Shown here: in pieces, positions 1 through 8,657 of the stretch
Position numbering within the stretch: position 1 is the first letter of the stretch
Layout: each line of letters begins with the position of its first letter
DNA from: Clostridia bacterium
GTDB taxonomy: Bacteria; Bacillota; Clostridia; Acetivibrionales; STF1-152
Assembly (NCBI GenBank): GCA_028280575.1
Contig: JANQLN010000048.1
Span: 62,001 to 126,000, forward strand
Reading direction: 5' to 3'
Length of the DNA: 64,000 bases
The notes under the pieces: model-generated
Database searches by the model: none
Told to the model about the DNA's origin: nothing
What the model saw: the letters and a program-made list of their open reading frames with translations, nothing else
Translations under genes and position numbers: made by a program

Positions 1-1567
1 GCGGTATACCCATGACTTTCTTGAATACTCTTGAGAAGTATTGCGGATCATGGTATCCGACAGTTTGAGAAATTTCCGATATATTTGCATCTGTATTCTT
101 CAGCAATTCACAGGCATTGTTCATTCGTATACATGTCAGGTATTGAAGCACGGTTTTTCCGGTTTCATTTTTTAATATGGTAGATAAATAGTTGGGATTA
201 ATGGAAAATTCACGTGCTATTCTTTTAACTGTTAAATCCTCTCTGTAATAGGTTTTTATAAACCGTATAACTCTGCAAACCATATCTTGGCATTTATTTG
301 CTATGAAATTGGATTGTTCGTCCGTTTGCAGCATATCTACTATAGCAGTATATAAATAATTGACAATGTCGTCCATACTGCTGAAGCTGTCAAATATTTG
401 GCCGGTCAATAGAGCAGGGTCAATCTTGTCGTCTATATCAAGTCCCAGCTTGCTGCAAGCTTTTAAAAATACATTCATTACTTCTGTAAATATAGAACGG
501 ATATGAGCCCCTGAGGCCTCCTTATAATGCTCAATCAGGAAAATGTATTCAAGAATGATCTTTATATTCTTTACATCATAAAACTGTATATATTTGCCCA
601 ATAAATGTAATTTGTTATCCGGAAATGTAAAATTTCGCTTTGTTTCCGCGTCCTCAATCCTGTAAATCCGGTTATTCCCATGAATGAGCCTTAAATCAAA
701 AGCTTTTTTGGTGTCTTTATAGAGTTTTTCATTTACTTTGCTTTGTATACTGCTTATTGCCAAGGTTATGGATATTTTTAAGAACCGGGTAGCTTTATTG
801 TAAATATCAAATACTAATTTGTCACTGTTCTTTTTCAGTTTCTCCATATTTGTGTCTTTCAATATTATAAATAGTTGATTCTTATCTTTATAGTTTGTTA
901 TTTTTAATGCATTATAATTTTCATTAAGCTCATCAATTATATTATTTAAACTGAACCTGACAAGATTCCTGTCTTCATATTTAAACTCCGATTGATAATA
1001 ACTGCTTCCGTCAATGTTAACCAGGATTAATATATACTTATATCCATCCCCGCTCCCGGGAAGATGGATTTCCTTATCCTGCCTTCCTTCTTTGGCAGAA
1101 TGAAAAATTTCATTGATGGATCTCTCAAGCAGCAGCTTTTGTTTGCTTCTCTCCAAATCTTCAACACTTCTTTTAATTATTTTAACTTCCTTTTCATGGT
1201 CCAGCTCATCCAATACACTTTTCATTGTTTTGATAAAGTTACTCTTGTGAATTGGTTTTAACAAATATCCGCTTACTCCCATATTGATTGCCTGCTCGGC
1301 ATATTCGAATTCTGCATACCCGCTTACAATAATAAACTTTGTTTTTGGATATAAAGGCTTCACTTTTTCAATCAGTTGAATTCCATCCAGACAGGGCATT
1401 CGAATATCTGTAATAACAATATGCGGCTTGTAATTTTCAATTATTTCGAGGGCATTTTCTCCATTATCTGCCTCCAGGATATTGGAGAATTCAAAATGAT
1501 ATTTTTTAATTTTTGAAATTATTCCATTTCTTATCCACTCTTCATCGTCAATTACCAAAATATCATA
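1..1567 (-). CDS. AraC-family response regulator (YesN type), 3' end cut by window edge
   Basis: The gene reads leftward from an ATG at 1567 and is still open at base 1. The translated N-terminus is a receiver domain: acidic pair D7-D8, phospho-acceptor D54 in the stretch VITDIRMP, and the conserved Lys in LLKPIHK near residue 104. A long divergent middle follows. The C-terminus is an AraC-type double helix-turn-helix, with INPNYLSTILKNETG and, at the window edge, QYFSRVFKKVMGIP. Only the last few residues are missing. The ATG lies 11 nt after the stop codon of the upstream sensor kinase, whose last codons (GAGGGGTGA) form the ribosome binding site, so the two genes are translationally linked. 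By family knowledge it is the DNA-binding partner of the YesM-type kinase, probably controlling the adjacent sugar importer. Confidence 0.9.
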
Positions 1568-1578
1568 TAACATATTTA

Positions 1579-3402
1579 TCACCCCTCTTGATATCCGTAT
1601 ACAGGAAGCTTGATAATCACCTGCGTACCTGCACCCGTTTTACTCTTTATTTCAATTCCATATTGATTGCCATAAGTCAGCTTGATTCTATCATTTACAT
1701 TTTTGACACCGATGCTTTTCTTATAGTTTTTCAATAATTTCTCCTCTCTTCCATTTACATAATCAGTCAGATTTTTAAGCTGTTCTTCAGACATCCCGCA
1801 GCCGTCGTCCAAAACCTTTATAAACAGGCAATAATCTTTGATATAGGCACATATTTCAAGGTAACCCTTTTCTTTTTTGTTGTAAAACCCATGGACTATT
1901 GAGTTCTCGACAATGGGCTGAAGGATAAATTTCAGGGTTTTGCAGGATTTAATCTTTTCATCCACATTATAAAATACATCAAAGCAGTTTTTAAATCTTA
2001 TTTTTTGTATTTGTATATAATTGTCTATATGTTCAAGCTCCTTGTAAAGCAAAACAAACTCACTTTTTCCACGGTTTATGCTATAGCGGAACATATCTCC
2101 GAGTCCCTCACAAATGTCACATATCTCTTCACAATCATAAACCGTGGCTATGGCATTGATGGATTCCAGGGTATTATACAGAAAGTGAGGATTAATTTGA
2201 AACTGCAGGGCATTGAGTTCTGCCTCTCTTTTTTCCAGCTGTTGAACATAGTTTTTCATTATCAGCTCTTTGACTTTCTCAATCATATCATAAAAGTTAT
2301 GTTCCAATATTCCAATTTCATCTTTACCCGGTATATGGGTATCAATTTCCAAAGATCCCCTTTTAACCATTTCCATTTTCTTGACCAATTCCTTTATCCG
2401 GTTGGAAAATACCCTTGAGAATGCAAGGACCAGGGTAATGATTATAATAAAAAGGCTTATTGCGGATAAGATAATAAGGTTCATAATCTCATCCAATTTT
2501 TCCTTCATTTCATCATAATAATATAAAAAAACTACACTCCAGCCTTGTTTACTTATGGGTTTGTGTATAACAACTTCCTTTTTTCCCGAAATATTTGTAA
2601 AGACTACTCCAAAATTGCTTGCTATAATATTTAAATCATCTTCCTGTTTAAATTTTATTAATTTCTCCTTATTGCTTCCAAAAATAAATTCTCCATTATT
2701 ATCCATAATAAATATGTCTTTATTTTTTTCATTCCAATATTCACTGTCGATTCTAAAGAAAGATTCTGCATCTATATCAATTTTTACAAAACCCATCTGC
2801 TGTTTTAAAATAGCAGAGGTAAAATTATTAATTGGTGCGGTAAAAGAAATAATCTTCTTTTTCCGGCCTGGAGTAATATAAAAAAAAGGTTTTTTCATAT
2901 CTTCCAGGGATATCTTCCTGTACCAGTCATGTCCGTCAACTAATGAAATGCTGCGTATATGTATGCCATCTGATGGAAATTTATCATTATTTGCATACAG
3001 CATGATACTGTCCAATTCCTGAATATCCTTCAATAATATTAGCGAATTAATTTCTTTTTTAATCAGGTTGCTTGTTTCAATTGTTTGATCAATTGTAATT
3101 TTATCCTGTTTAGAGAATAGTTCCTCTATTGTTCTATTAAGAGCAATATTGTCGGCGAATGTCTGATAGATGTCAAATTTATAATTTATATTGTCTATAT
3201 ACTGGCTTACTTCCTGCTGGTAGGATGAACTGAGTTCATTTTCTACGACTTGCTCCATTTTGTAATAGTATAACAAACTCATGCACAATAAGGGAATAAG
3301 GGTGATAACAATGGTAAAAACAATTATTTTATTGGCAATAGACATATCATACATAAATTTTCTATATAAAAAGAATCTACACCGATTCATAACATCCACC
3401 AT
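1579..3402 (-). CDS. YesM-type sensor histidine kinase
   Basis: A membrane sensor kinase of 607 residues, a normal length for the family. It has a transmembrane helix near residues 24-46, an extracellular sensor region to about residue 310, a second membrane helix near 310-335, a HAMP segment, the His_kinase domain with the diagnostic QINPHFLYN motif (phospho-acceptor His near residue 400), and a C-terminal HATPase with the DDGCGM G-box. It autophosphorylates and passes phosphate to the AraC-type regulator immediately downstream. The position next to a CUT1 importer suggests it senses an extracellular saccharide, but no ligand can be read from sequence. MNRCRF, four codons in, is an alternative start. 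It lies downstream of the importer genes but beyond a hairpin terminator, so it may have its own promoter. Confidence 0.93.
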   Translation of the reverse strand: MVDVMNRCRFFLYRKFMYDMSIANKIIVFTIVITLIPLLCMSLLYYYKMEQVVENELSSSYQQEVSQYIDNINYKFDIYQTFADNIALNRTIEELFSKQDKITIDQTIETSNLIKKEINSLILLKDIQELDSIMLYANNDKFPSDGIHIRSISLVDGHDWYRKISLEDMKKPFFYITPGRKKKIISFTAPINNFTSAILKQQMGFVKIDIDAESFFRIDSEYWNEKNKDIFIMDNNGEFIFGSNKEKLIKFKQEDDLNIIASNFGVVFTNISGKKEVVIHKPISKQGWSVVFLYYYDEMKEKLDEIMNLIILSAISLFIIIITLVLAFSRVFSNRIKELVKKMEMVKRGSLEIDTHIPGKDEIGILEHNFYDMIEKVKELIMKNYVQQLEKREAELNALQFQINPHFLYNTLESINAIATVYDCEEICDICEGLGDMFRYSINRGKSEFVLLYKELEHIDNYIQIQKIRFKNCFDVFYNVDEKIKSCKTLKFILQPIVENSIVHGFYNKKEKGYLEICAYIKDYCLFIKVLDDGCGMSEEQLKNLTDYVNGREEKLLKNYKKSIGVKNVNDRIKLTYGNQYGIEIKSKTGAGTQVIIKLPVYGYQEG

Positions 3403-3519
3403 TTTTTTAAATTCTAAATCTTATTACTATAGTATCACAGTCTGCAAGCAAGTACAATTTTTGCTTTTGATGCAAGTATTTCCTATAACAAATATATTTT
3501 TAGGAGTGACAGTAATAAA

Positions 3520-3549
3520 GAGCCTGTGCCAGAATTCTTGCACAGGCTC
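3520..3549 (-). terminator. Hairpin terminator after the solute-binding protein gene
   Basis: A 10-bp perfect stem, GAGCCTGTGC with GCACAGGCTC, around a 10-nt loop that is itself nearly palindromic. On the minus strand it is followed by TTTATTA. It lies 45 nt past the stop of the solute-binding protein gene and separates the importer from the kinase/regulator pair. Confidence 0.7.
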
Positions 3550-3594
3550 CTAAGAATTCCCTTCATAAATTATTCAATCAACATAGCTTCTAAA

Positions 3595-5292
3595 TTACCA
3601 GAGGATATCTTCTCTTGCGCCGCTTTTTCCATCCATGAATTCCCAATACTTTTCAATGTCTCCATCTAACAGGTAATTCCTGTATTCATTCAGAATTTTC
3701 AAAGCCTCTTCCTGTGTTTTGGCAAAGTAAGCTCTTTCAATGTAGTCACGGCGGGTATTCCCATCGGTCAACTCTCTGATTTCTTCATATTTTGGATATT
3801 CTTTTGCAAAATAGGAAGCCCTATATCCTTCATAGAATTTGTAAGGAGAAATTTCTGTTATTATCTTTTCATATACCGGGTCTGGTTTTTGGGCTTCTCC
3901 CGGTGTAAATTCTCCCCATTGGCTCATAGATGGGGTCAACGACATGAATTCCAGATAAACACCGCCTATTCCAATTTTCCTTGTTTCTCCCGCATTCATT
4001 TTTTTAAGCCACTCCGGTTTCACAACCGGTTTGCCGTTGTTCATATCGTAATGTATGCCTTCTACACCATAACGAAGCAGCCTCTTGCCTTCATCACTGT
4101 TCATATAGTTGATAGCTTTTATAACATGTTCTGCAACTTTTGAATTTTTCGGAATAAACCAAGCCGGAGTACCGGCTCTTCCTTTTAACTCGTTCCGATA
4201 AATACTTCCTGAAGAATCTTCAATCGGACCAACCGGCACATATTCCATTTCCGGATGTTCATCCAGTAAGTTCTGTCTGAAAAAATCTCTAAAATGGGGA
4301 TAATGGGCAGCTGAAACTGCATATCTCCCAACGGCATGTTTTTCCTTTGCTATAGTGTCGTTTTGCCTGAATGCTTCCGGATCAAATAATCCTTCTGAAA
4401 CCATTTTGTGCATAAATTTAACTTCCTCATCCATCATGGGTGAGAATACGGTATTCTTCAAGCTGCCGTCCTCATCCCTGAAAAATCCTGAGAAGCTTGG
4501 AACAGAGAAAGACCGGATCATTTCACCGTATGCCCATCCGTTATGCCAGTTTCCGGCCGGAATAACAGGATTGCCGGTGGCATCTTTAAAATCTCCTGCC
4601 TTAACTTCTTTTAAAAACTCATATATTTTTTCAGAGTGATTGAAATCTTCCGGCTTCCACCCTAAGGCTTCCATAATATCCTTACGGGCATATACGGTAT
4701 ATCCCCAGTTAAAAACATCTTCCGGAGCTGCTGCTGTTTGATAAGGGACAACATAAATATTACCATTAAAATCCGGATCTCTTACATCATTTTCATAAAA
4801 ATCTTTTGCTACCATGGTTGATAATGCCGGCTTAATGTTTTCACCATACTGGTCCAGCAGATCATTAAGCGGCAGCAGCATTCCTTGCTTTCCGGCCTTT
4901 TTAATAACACCTGTTTCTCCTCCGTCGCCTCCCCAATAAGGAGCTGCAACTACATCATACGGAACATCTCCGGCCGCAAACATTAAATTTAAATTCTCAA
5001 CTTCCGATGATGTTGCAAACTCAAAATTGAAAACTACATTAGTCGCTTCCTTTATTTTTTTTGCAACCGGGTTGTTTTCTTCATCCTCAAGCCTTCCGGA
5101 GCTGGAGCCGTTCCAGCAGATAAAAGCCTTTACATGTACAGGTTTATCGGATTCATTTCCTGATGATTCCGTTTTTGTACCATTTGGTTTATCATTACCG
5201 GATTCTCTGCCACTTTCACATCCGACCAGCAATGAAAATGCCATTGTTATAGCCAGGAATACTGCCGGCCATTTCTTCATTTTTTCTTTCAT
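3595..5292 (-). CDS. Extracellular sugar-binding lipoprotein of a CUT1 ABC importer
   Basis: A 565-residue exported protein. The N-terminus has a basic start, a hydrophobic core and the lipobox LLVGC with the lipidated Cys at residue 25, followed by a Ser/Gly/Asn-rich linker typical of Gram-positive lipoproteins. The body resembles the large LplA/YtcQ-type solute-binding proteins that feed oligosaccharides to CUT1 transporters: FEFATSSE near the start and the repeated aromatic patches of the C-terminal lobe. A GGGG ribosome binding site precedes the ATG. It is the last gene of the permease-permease-lipoprotein operon and is closed by a terminator. The substrate is unknown; a plant-derived oligosaccharide is plausible from the gene set, but that is inference. 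Confidence 0.92.
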   Translation of the reverse strand: MKEKMKKWPAVFLAITMAFSLLVGCESGRESGNDKPNGTKTESSGNESDKPVHVKAFICWNGSSSGRLEDEENNPVAKKIKEATNVVFNFEFATSSEVENLNLMFAAGDVPYDVVAAPYWGGDGGETGVIKKAGKQGMLLPLNDLLDQYGENIKPALSTMVAKDFYENDVRDPDFNGNIYVVPYQTAAAPEDVFNWGYTVYARKDIMEALGWKPEDFNHSEKIYEFLKEVKAGDFKDATGNPVIPAGNWHNGWAYGEMIRSFSVPSFSGFFRDEDGSLKNTVFSPMMDEEVKFMHKMVSEGLFDPEAFRQNDTIAKEKHAVGRYAVSAAHYPHFRDFFRQNLLDEHPEMEYVPVGPIEDSSGSIYRNELKGRAGTPAWFIPKNSKVAEHVIKAINYMNSDEGKRLLRYGVEGIHYDMNNGKPVVKPEWLKKMNAGETRKIGIGGVYLEFMSLTPSMSQWGEFTPGEAQKPDPVYEKIITEISPYKFYEGYRASYFAKEYPKYEEIRELTDGNTRRDYIERAYFAKTQEEALKILNEYRNYLLDGDIEKYWEFMDGKSGAREDILW

Positions 5293-5339
5293 AAAAATTC
5301 CCCTTCTCTATTTTTATTTAATAAACTCTTATGAGTTCA

Positions 5340-6245
5340 TTATCCTTTAATAGACCCAATCATAATCCCATTCACAAAATACCTTTGTAAAAATGGATAA
5401 ATGAATATAATTGGTATTGTGATAATCATAACAAAAGCCATCCGCAAGGATTCCGGCGTTGTATTGGCAGCCGATACCAGTGACGAACCTTGCCTGTAAT
5501 TTCCTGCTACATCTGTCGATTGCTCAAAATTCGCTTCTGATAATATCTGCTGCAGTATTGTTGCTGCCGGCCTAAGCTTTTTATCTGTCACATAATAAGC
5601 TCCTGTAAACCAATCATTCCAGTGGCCTACCCCTACAAACAAGGTAATGGTTGCAAGCATTGGCAGGGAAAGGGGCAGGTAGATTTTAAAGAAAATTTTC
5701 TGCTCATTATAGCCATCAATGGTTGCCGATTCCCATAGCTCAAAAGGAATGCTGCTTTGAAAATAAGTTCTCATAACAATCAAGTTAAAAAAACTATAAA
5801 CAGCCGGCAGGATATATATCCAGATTGTACTTGTCAAATGCAGCTCTCTCAAAACTATAAAAAATGGAATCATTCCGCCGCTGAATATTGTTGTAACAAA
5901 AAAATAAAATGAAATAGCGGAGCGTCCCGGCAGGTCCTTTCTTGCTAACGCATAAGCGGCCATTGCTGTCAGCAGGACACTTAAAACAGTTCCTACTATG
6001 GTTCTGAACAAAGTAATCATAAATGCATTAACAATAATAGGGTCTTCAAAGGCTTTCATATAATTTGCCAAAGTCCACACTCTAGGCAAAAAATACAGGC
6101 CTCCTTTCAGCGCATCTCTTCCGTCATTTAAAGATTGCACCAGCACATAATAAAAAGGGTAAAAAGTAGCAGCTCCAAGCAAGCTTAATGCTGTGTAGTT
6201 AAATACTCTGAATATTTTTTCTCCTAAGCTTTCCCTGATAACCAT
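5340..6245 (-). CDS. CUT1 sugar ABC transporter permease (LplC/YtcP type)
   Basis: An inner-membrane permease of 301 residues with about six hydrophobic helices (for example LLGAATFYPFYYVLV and the C-terminal MAFVMIITIPIIFIYPFL). The cytoplasmic EAA loop that docks the ATPase is visible as SATIDGYNEQKIFFKIYLP. The C-terminal NGIMIGSIKG ending is characteristic of this subfamily. It starts at an ATG after GGAGG, 13 bp beyond the stop of the other permease, so both are made from one transcript. No ATPase gene is present nearby; related importers usually borrow a shared MsmX/UgpC-type ATPase encoded elsewhere. Confidence 0.94.
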   Translation of the reverse strand: MVIRESLGEKIFRVFNYTALSLLGAATFYPFYYVLVQSLNDGRDALKGGLYFLPRVWTLANYMKAFEDPIIVNAFMITLFRTIVGTVLSVLLTAMAAYALARKDLPGRSAISFYFFVTTIFSGGMIPFFIVLRELHLTSTIWIYILPAVYSFFNLIVMRTYFQSSIPFELWESATIDGYNEQKIFFKIYLPLSLPMLATITLFVGVGHWNDWFTGAYYVTDKKLRPAATILQQILSEANFEQSTDVAGNYRQGSSLVSAANTTPESLRMAFVMIITIPIIFIYPFLQRYFVNGIMIGSIKG

Positions 6246-6258
6246 TTCATTTCACCTC

Positions 6259-7218
6259 CTACCATAATGATGTCCCTGAAAATTTCCTGGCAGAATAGTT
6301 AGCTGTTGTGATAAGAGCCATAGATACCAGGGATTGAAAAAGTCCCACTACCGTGGCATAACTAATGTTTCCTTCTCTTAATCCTGTTTTTAACGAATAG
6401 GTTTCAAGGATTTCTGAAACTGTAAGAGTTGCCGGTGTCTGAAATAACAAGATTTGTTCAAATCCTGCTTTCATGAGATTACCCACACTAAGAATCAATA
6501 GAATACTGATGGTCGGAGCTAATCCGGGCAGTGTGATATGAAGCAGGGATCTCCATTTCCCGGCACCATCAATTGACGCAGCAGCATATAAATTGGGATT
6601 AATGCCACTCAACGCAGCCAGATATATTATTGACCCAAAGCCTACACCTTTCCATACTTCCGTAAATACAACCGTAAGATAGAAGTATCTAGCCTGGCCT
6701 AAATAAAATATGGGCTCTACGCCAAATAATTGACGTAAGTCATTAAAAAATCCTCCATGCGGAGAAAGAAATTTGGTAAAAATCGTTGCAACTACAACCC
6801 ATGAGACAAAATGCGGCAAATAGGATACGGTCTGGACTATTCTTTTGCATTTTGCAATCCTGACTTCATTCAATAATAGGGCAAGAATAATCGGAGCCGG
6901 GAATCCTATCAGCAATTTCATAAAACTGATTAAAAATGAATTTCTTAATAAATTCCAGAACTGGAAATACGAAAAGAACTTATCTACATATCTGAATCCA
7001 ACCCATGGACTATGCCACAATCCCATATCAAATCTGTAGTCCCTAAAAGCTAATGTGATTCCATACATAGGAATATAACCAAACACAAAAAACCAGATGA
7101 CAGGTGGAATAAGGAATAAATACAGTATTCTGTATTTTAATATTTTTTTGAGAATATTATTTTTATAGTTATTTTCCTTTTTTAAAACCATGCTCCCTTG
7201 ACTTAACTGTTCCTTCAT
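6259..7218 (-). CDS. CUT1 sugar ABC transporter permease (LplB/YteP type)
   Basis: First gene of the importer operon. I start it at the ATG at 7218 because GGGAGG lies 6 nt upstream; a longer reading from 7248 lacks a ribosome binding site. The 319-residue protein has a basic N-terminus, six membrane helices (first YLFLIPPVIWFFVFGYIP), and the EAA loop AASIDGAGKWRSLLHITLP. GYIPMYGITLAF is a strong signature of LplB-type permeases, which pair with the second permease and the lipoprotein to import oligosaccharides. A possible promoter with a TATACT -10 box (minus strand, 7256-7261) sits about 40 bp upstream of the start. Confidence 0.94.
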   Translation of the reverse strand: MKEQLSQGSMVLKKENNYKNNILKKILKYRILYLFLIPPVIWFFVFGYIPMYGITLAFRDYRFDMGLWHSPWVGFRYVDKFFSYFQFWNLLRNSFLISFMKLLIGFPAPIILALLLNEVRIAKCKRIVQTVSYLPHFVSWVVVATIFTKFLSPHGGFFNDLRQLFGVEPIFYLGQARYFYLTVVFTEVWKGVGFGSIIYLAALSGINPNLYAAASIDGAGKWRSLLHITLPGLAPTISILLILSVGNLMKAGFEQILLFQTPATLTVSEILETYSLKTGLREGNISYATVVGLFQSLVSMALITTANYSARKFSGTSLW

Positions 7219-7542
7219 AAATTCCCTCCCAAACATCATCCTCGTCACATAATTTAGTATAGTACCATTAACTATTTTTTTGAATGGACAAATAATAAAA
7301 GCAATGTAGATAAAACATAGAAAATTTCATATAATCTTGAAGGAGTTCAAAAAAACATGCTTGACAAGAAAACCATGGATTTTGCCGGCCTTAAAGGGCA
7401 AGATGAGAAACTCACATGGTTTCACAATAAGAGAGTTTTCGAGGATTTTTAAAAGTGAATGGCTCCTTCCCTTAACCAATACAAATGAAAAATCCGGCAG
7501 TCACCGGATAAGTATAACCATTATTAATAGTAATAACTAAAA

Positions 7543-7569
7543 GCACCTTGGCGGGGGGCGCCAAGGTGC
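7543..7569. terminator. Strong hairpin terminator (SIMPL gene end)
   Basis: A perfect 11-bp stem, GCACCTTGGCG with CGCCAAGGTGC, around a five-base loop, flanked by AAAA on the left and TTTT on the right. It can act in either direction. It lies 27 bp downstream of the SIMPL gene stop on the minus strand and separates it from the importer operon. Confidence 0.85.
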
Positions 7570-7595
7570 TTTTAATAATGTAAGTGCCAAAACTC

Positions 7596-8351
7596 TTACT
7601 CTTTTATTTCATATGATACATTTACATTTGCACTTACCTGGATTGAACCGGATTCTACCGGTGTTGACGCTGCCATATCATTTCTTAAGACTTCTGCATA
7701 TTTATATACAGGTGAATAGCTTCCTTGTTCATTTACCGACACCGGCAAATCAAGCTTTACTTCAAGTACATCTGCAATTGTCTGTGCTTTGCCTTTTGCA
7801 TTTTTCAATGCTTCTTCCAGTGCCTGATTGTAATATTCTTCGTTGTTGCTCAAAGCAAACCTGATATTGCTTGCCGTATTGGCTCCTGAATCCGCTACAA
7901 CATCAATTATGGCACCGGTTTCATCAATGTCTCTTATTGTAACTTCAACAGAGTTATTTACCGAATACCCAACAATTTTACTGGTACCGCTCTCCTTGGT
8001 ATAGTCATATTTTGGGTGTATTCTGTAGTTGATTGTCTTAATGTCTTTTTCTGCTATGCCGGCCTGTTTTATAGCCTCAATCACCTTGTTCATAGTATTT
8101 GCATTTTTTTGCTGTGCTTTTTTTGCATCAATATCCTCTGTAACCACTCCAAAGTTGATATATGCCATATCCGGCGGTGCCGTAACAATAGCACTGCCTG
8201 CAACATTTATTGTCCTGGTTGTGCTTTCCTTCTCCTCTGCATAACTCACATTTGCAGGCAAGCCGGAGATTATGAAGCCAAGTGCAAGCAGCATAATCGT
8301 AAGTAAAGAAATAATGGCTATTTTACTTTTGGAAAAACTAAAACTAATCAT
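7596..8351 (-). CDS. SIMPL-domain (DUF541) exported protein
   Basis: A 251-residue protein with an N-terminal signal/anchor helix (residues about 9-32, IAIISLLTIMLLALGFIISGLP) followed by one SIMPL/DUF541 domain. Typical family stretches are INVAGSAIVTAPPDMAYINFGV near the start, the alternating beta strands with KKAQQKNANTMNKVIEAIK, and the C-terminal pattern PVESGSIQVSANVNVSYE. The length fits the family. SIMPL proteins are periplasmic or cell-surface proteins with a BP26-like fold; the biochemical function is not established. It is monocistronic: a terminator follows and a decayed gene precedes it. Confidence 0.9.
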   Translation of the reverse strand: MISFSFSKSKIAIISLLTIMLLALGFIISGLPANVSYAEEKESTTRTINVAGSAIVTAPPDMAYINFGVVTEDIDAKKAQQKNANTMNKVIEAIKQAGIAEKDIKTINYRIHPKYDYTKESGTSKIVGYSVNNSVEVTIRDIDETGAIIDVVADSGANTASNIRFALSNNEEYYNQALEEALKNAKGKAQTIADVLEVKLDLPVSVNEQGSYSPVYKYAEVLRNDMAASTPVESGSIQVSANVNVSYEIKE

Positions 8352-8474
8352 TAAAAATACCTCCTTGTTTTACACAAATTATTTTGTTACATTGTTTTAG
8401 ACTGAATAAAGTAAAATTAAGTTCCATTTTTATTGAATAGAATAGATCTGCTTTCATCATTAAAATGGATGGTA

Positions 8475-8628
8475 TTTGGGCATAATCTGGAGATTATGCG
8501 GTTTTGGGTGAACTTTTCCCGGAAGAACTGATAAGGCATTTGATACACTTGGTTATTTCAATACAATGAATATGGCAGGCAGGATAAAGTGCATGGTTTT
8601 TGGCTCCGTTGGCATGAGAGATTCCTAA
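8475..8628 (+). pseudogene. Acetyl-xylan esterase / cephalosporin-C deacetylase relic
   Basis: The intergenic DNA encodes a degraded stretch of an AXE1-family esterase on the plus strand. From 8512 to the stop at 8626-8628 the frame reads DKAFDTLGYFNTMNMAGRIKC then MVFGSVGMRDS, matching the family pattern xVFxTLSYFDxMNxAxRIKCPVLxSVGLxD. Just upstream, in a different frame, EIMRFWVNF matches the preceding conserved helix (EIxRFLK). A frame change and in-frame stops separate the pieces, and both ends of the gene are missing, so it cannot be functional. The identification rests on remembered family consensus and is not proven. It sits between two unrelated minus-strand genes. Confidence 0.55.
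8480..8499. other. Perfect inverted repeat within the esterase relic
   Basis: GCATAATC-TGGA-GATTATGC forms an 8-bp stem with a 4-nt loop. It is about 160 bp downstream of the clp gene stop and has no T-run on either side, so a terminator role is only possible. Confidence 0.35.
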
Positions 8629-8657
8629 AGGATAATTTATAAAAGCAGCGGTAACAC

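Noticed and set aside
7337-7540. 67-codon plus-strand frame in the gap before the SIMPL gene
   Set aside because: It begins at a TTG without a ribosome site, has no recognisable domain, and ends at the terminator hairpin, so it is more likely chance.
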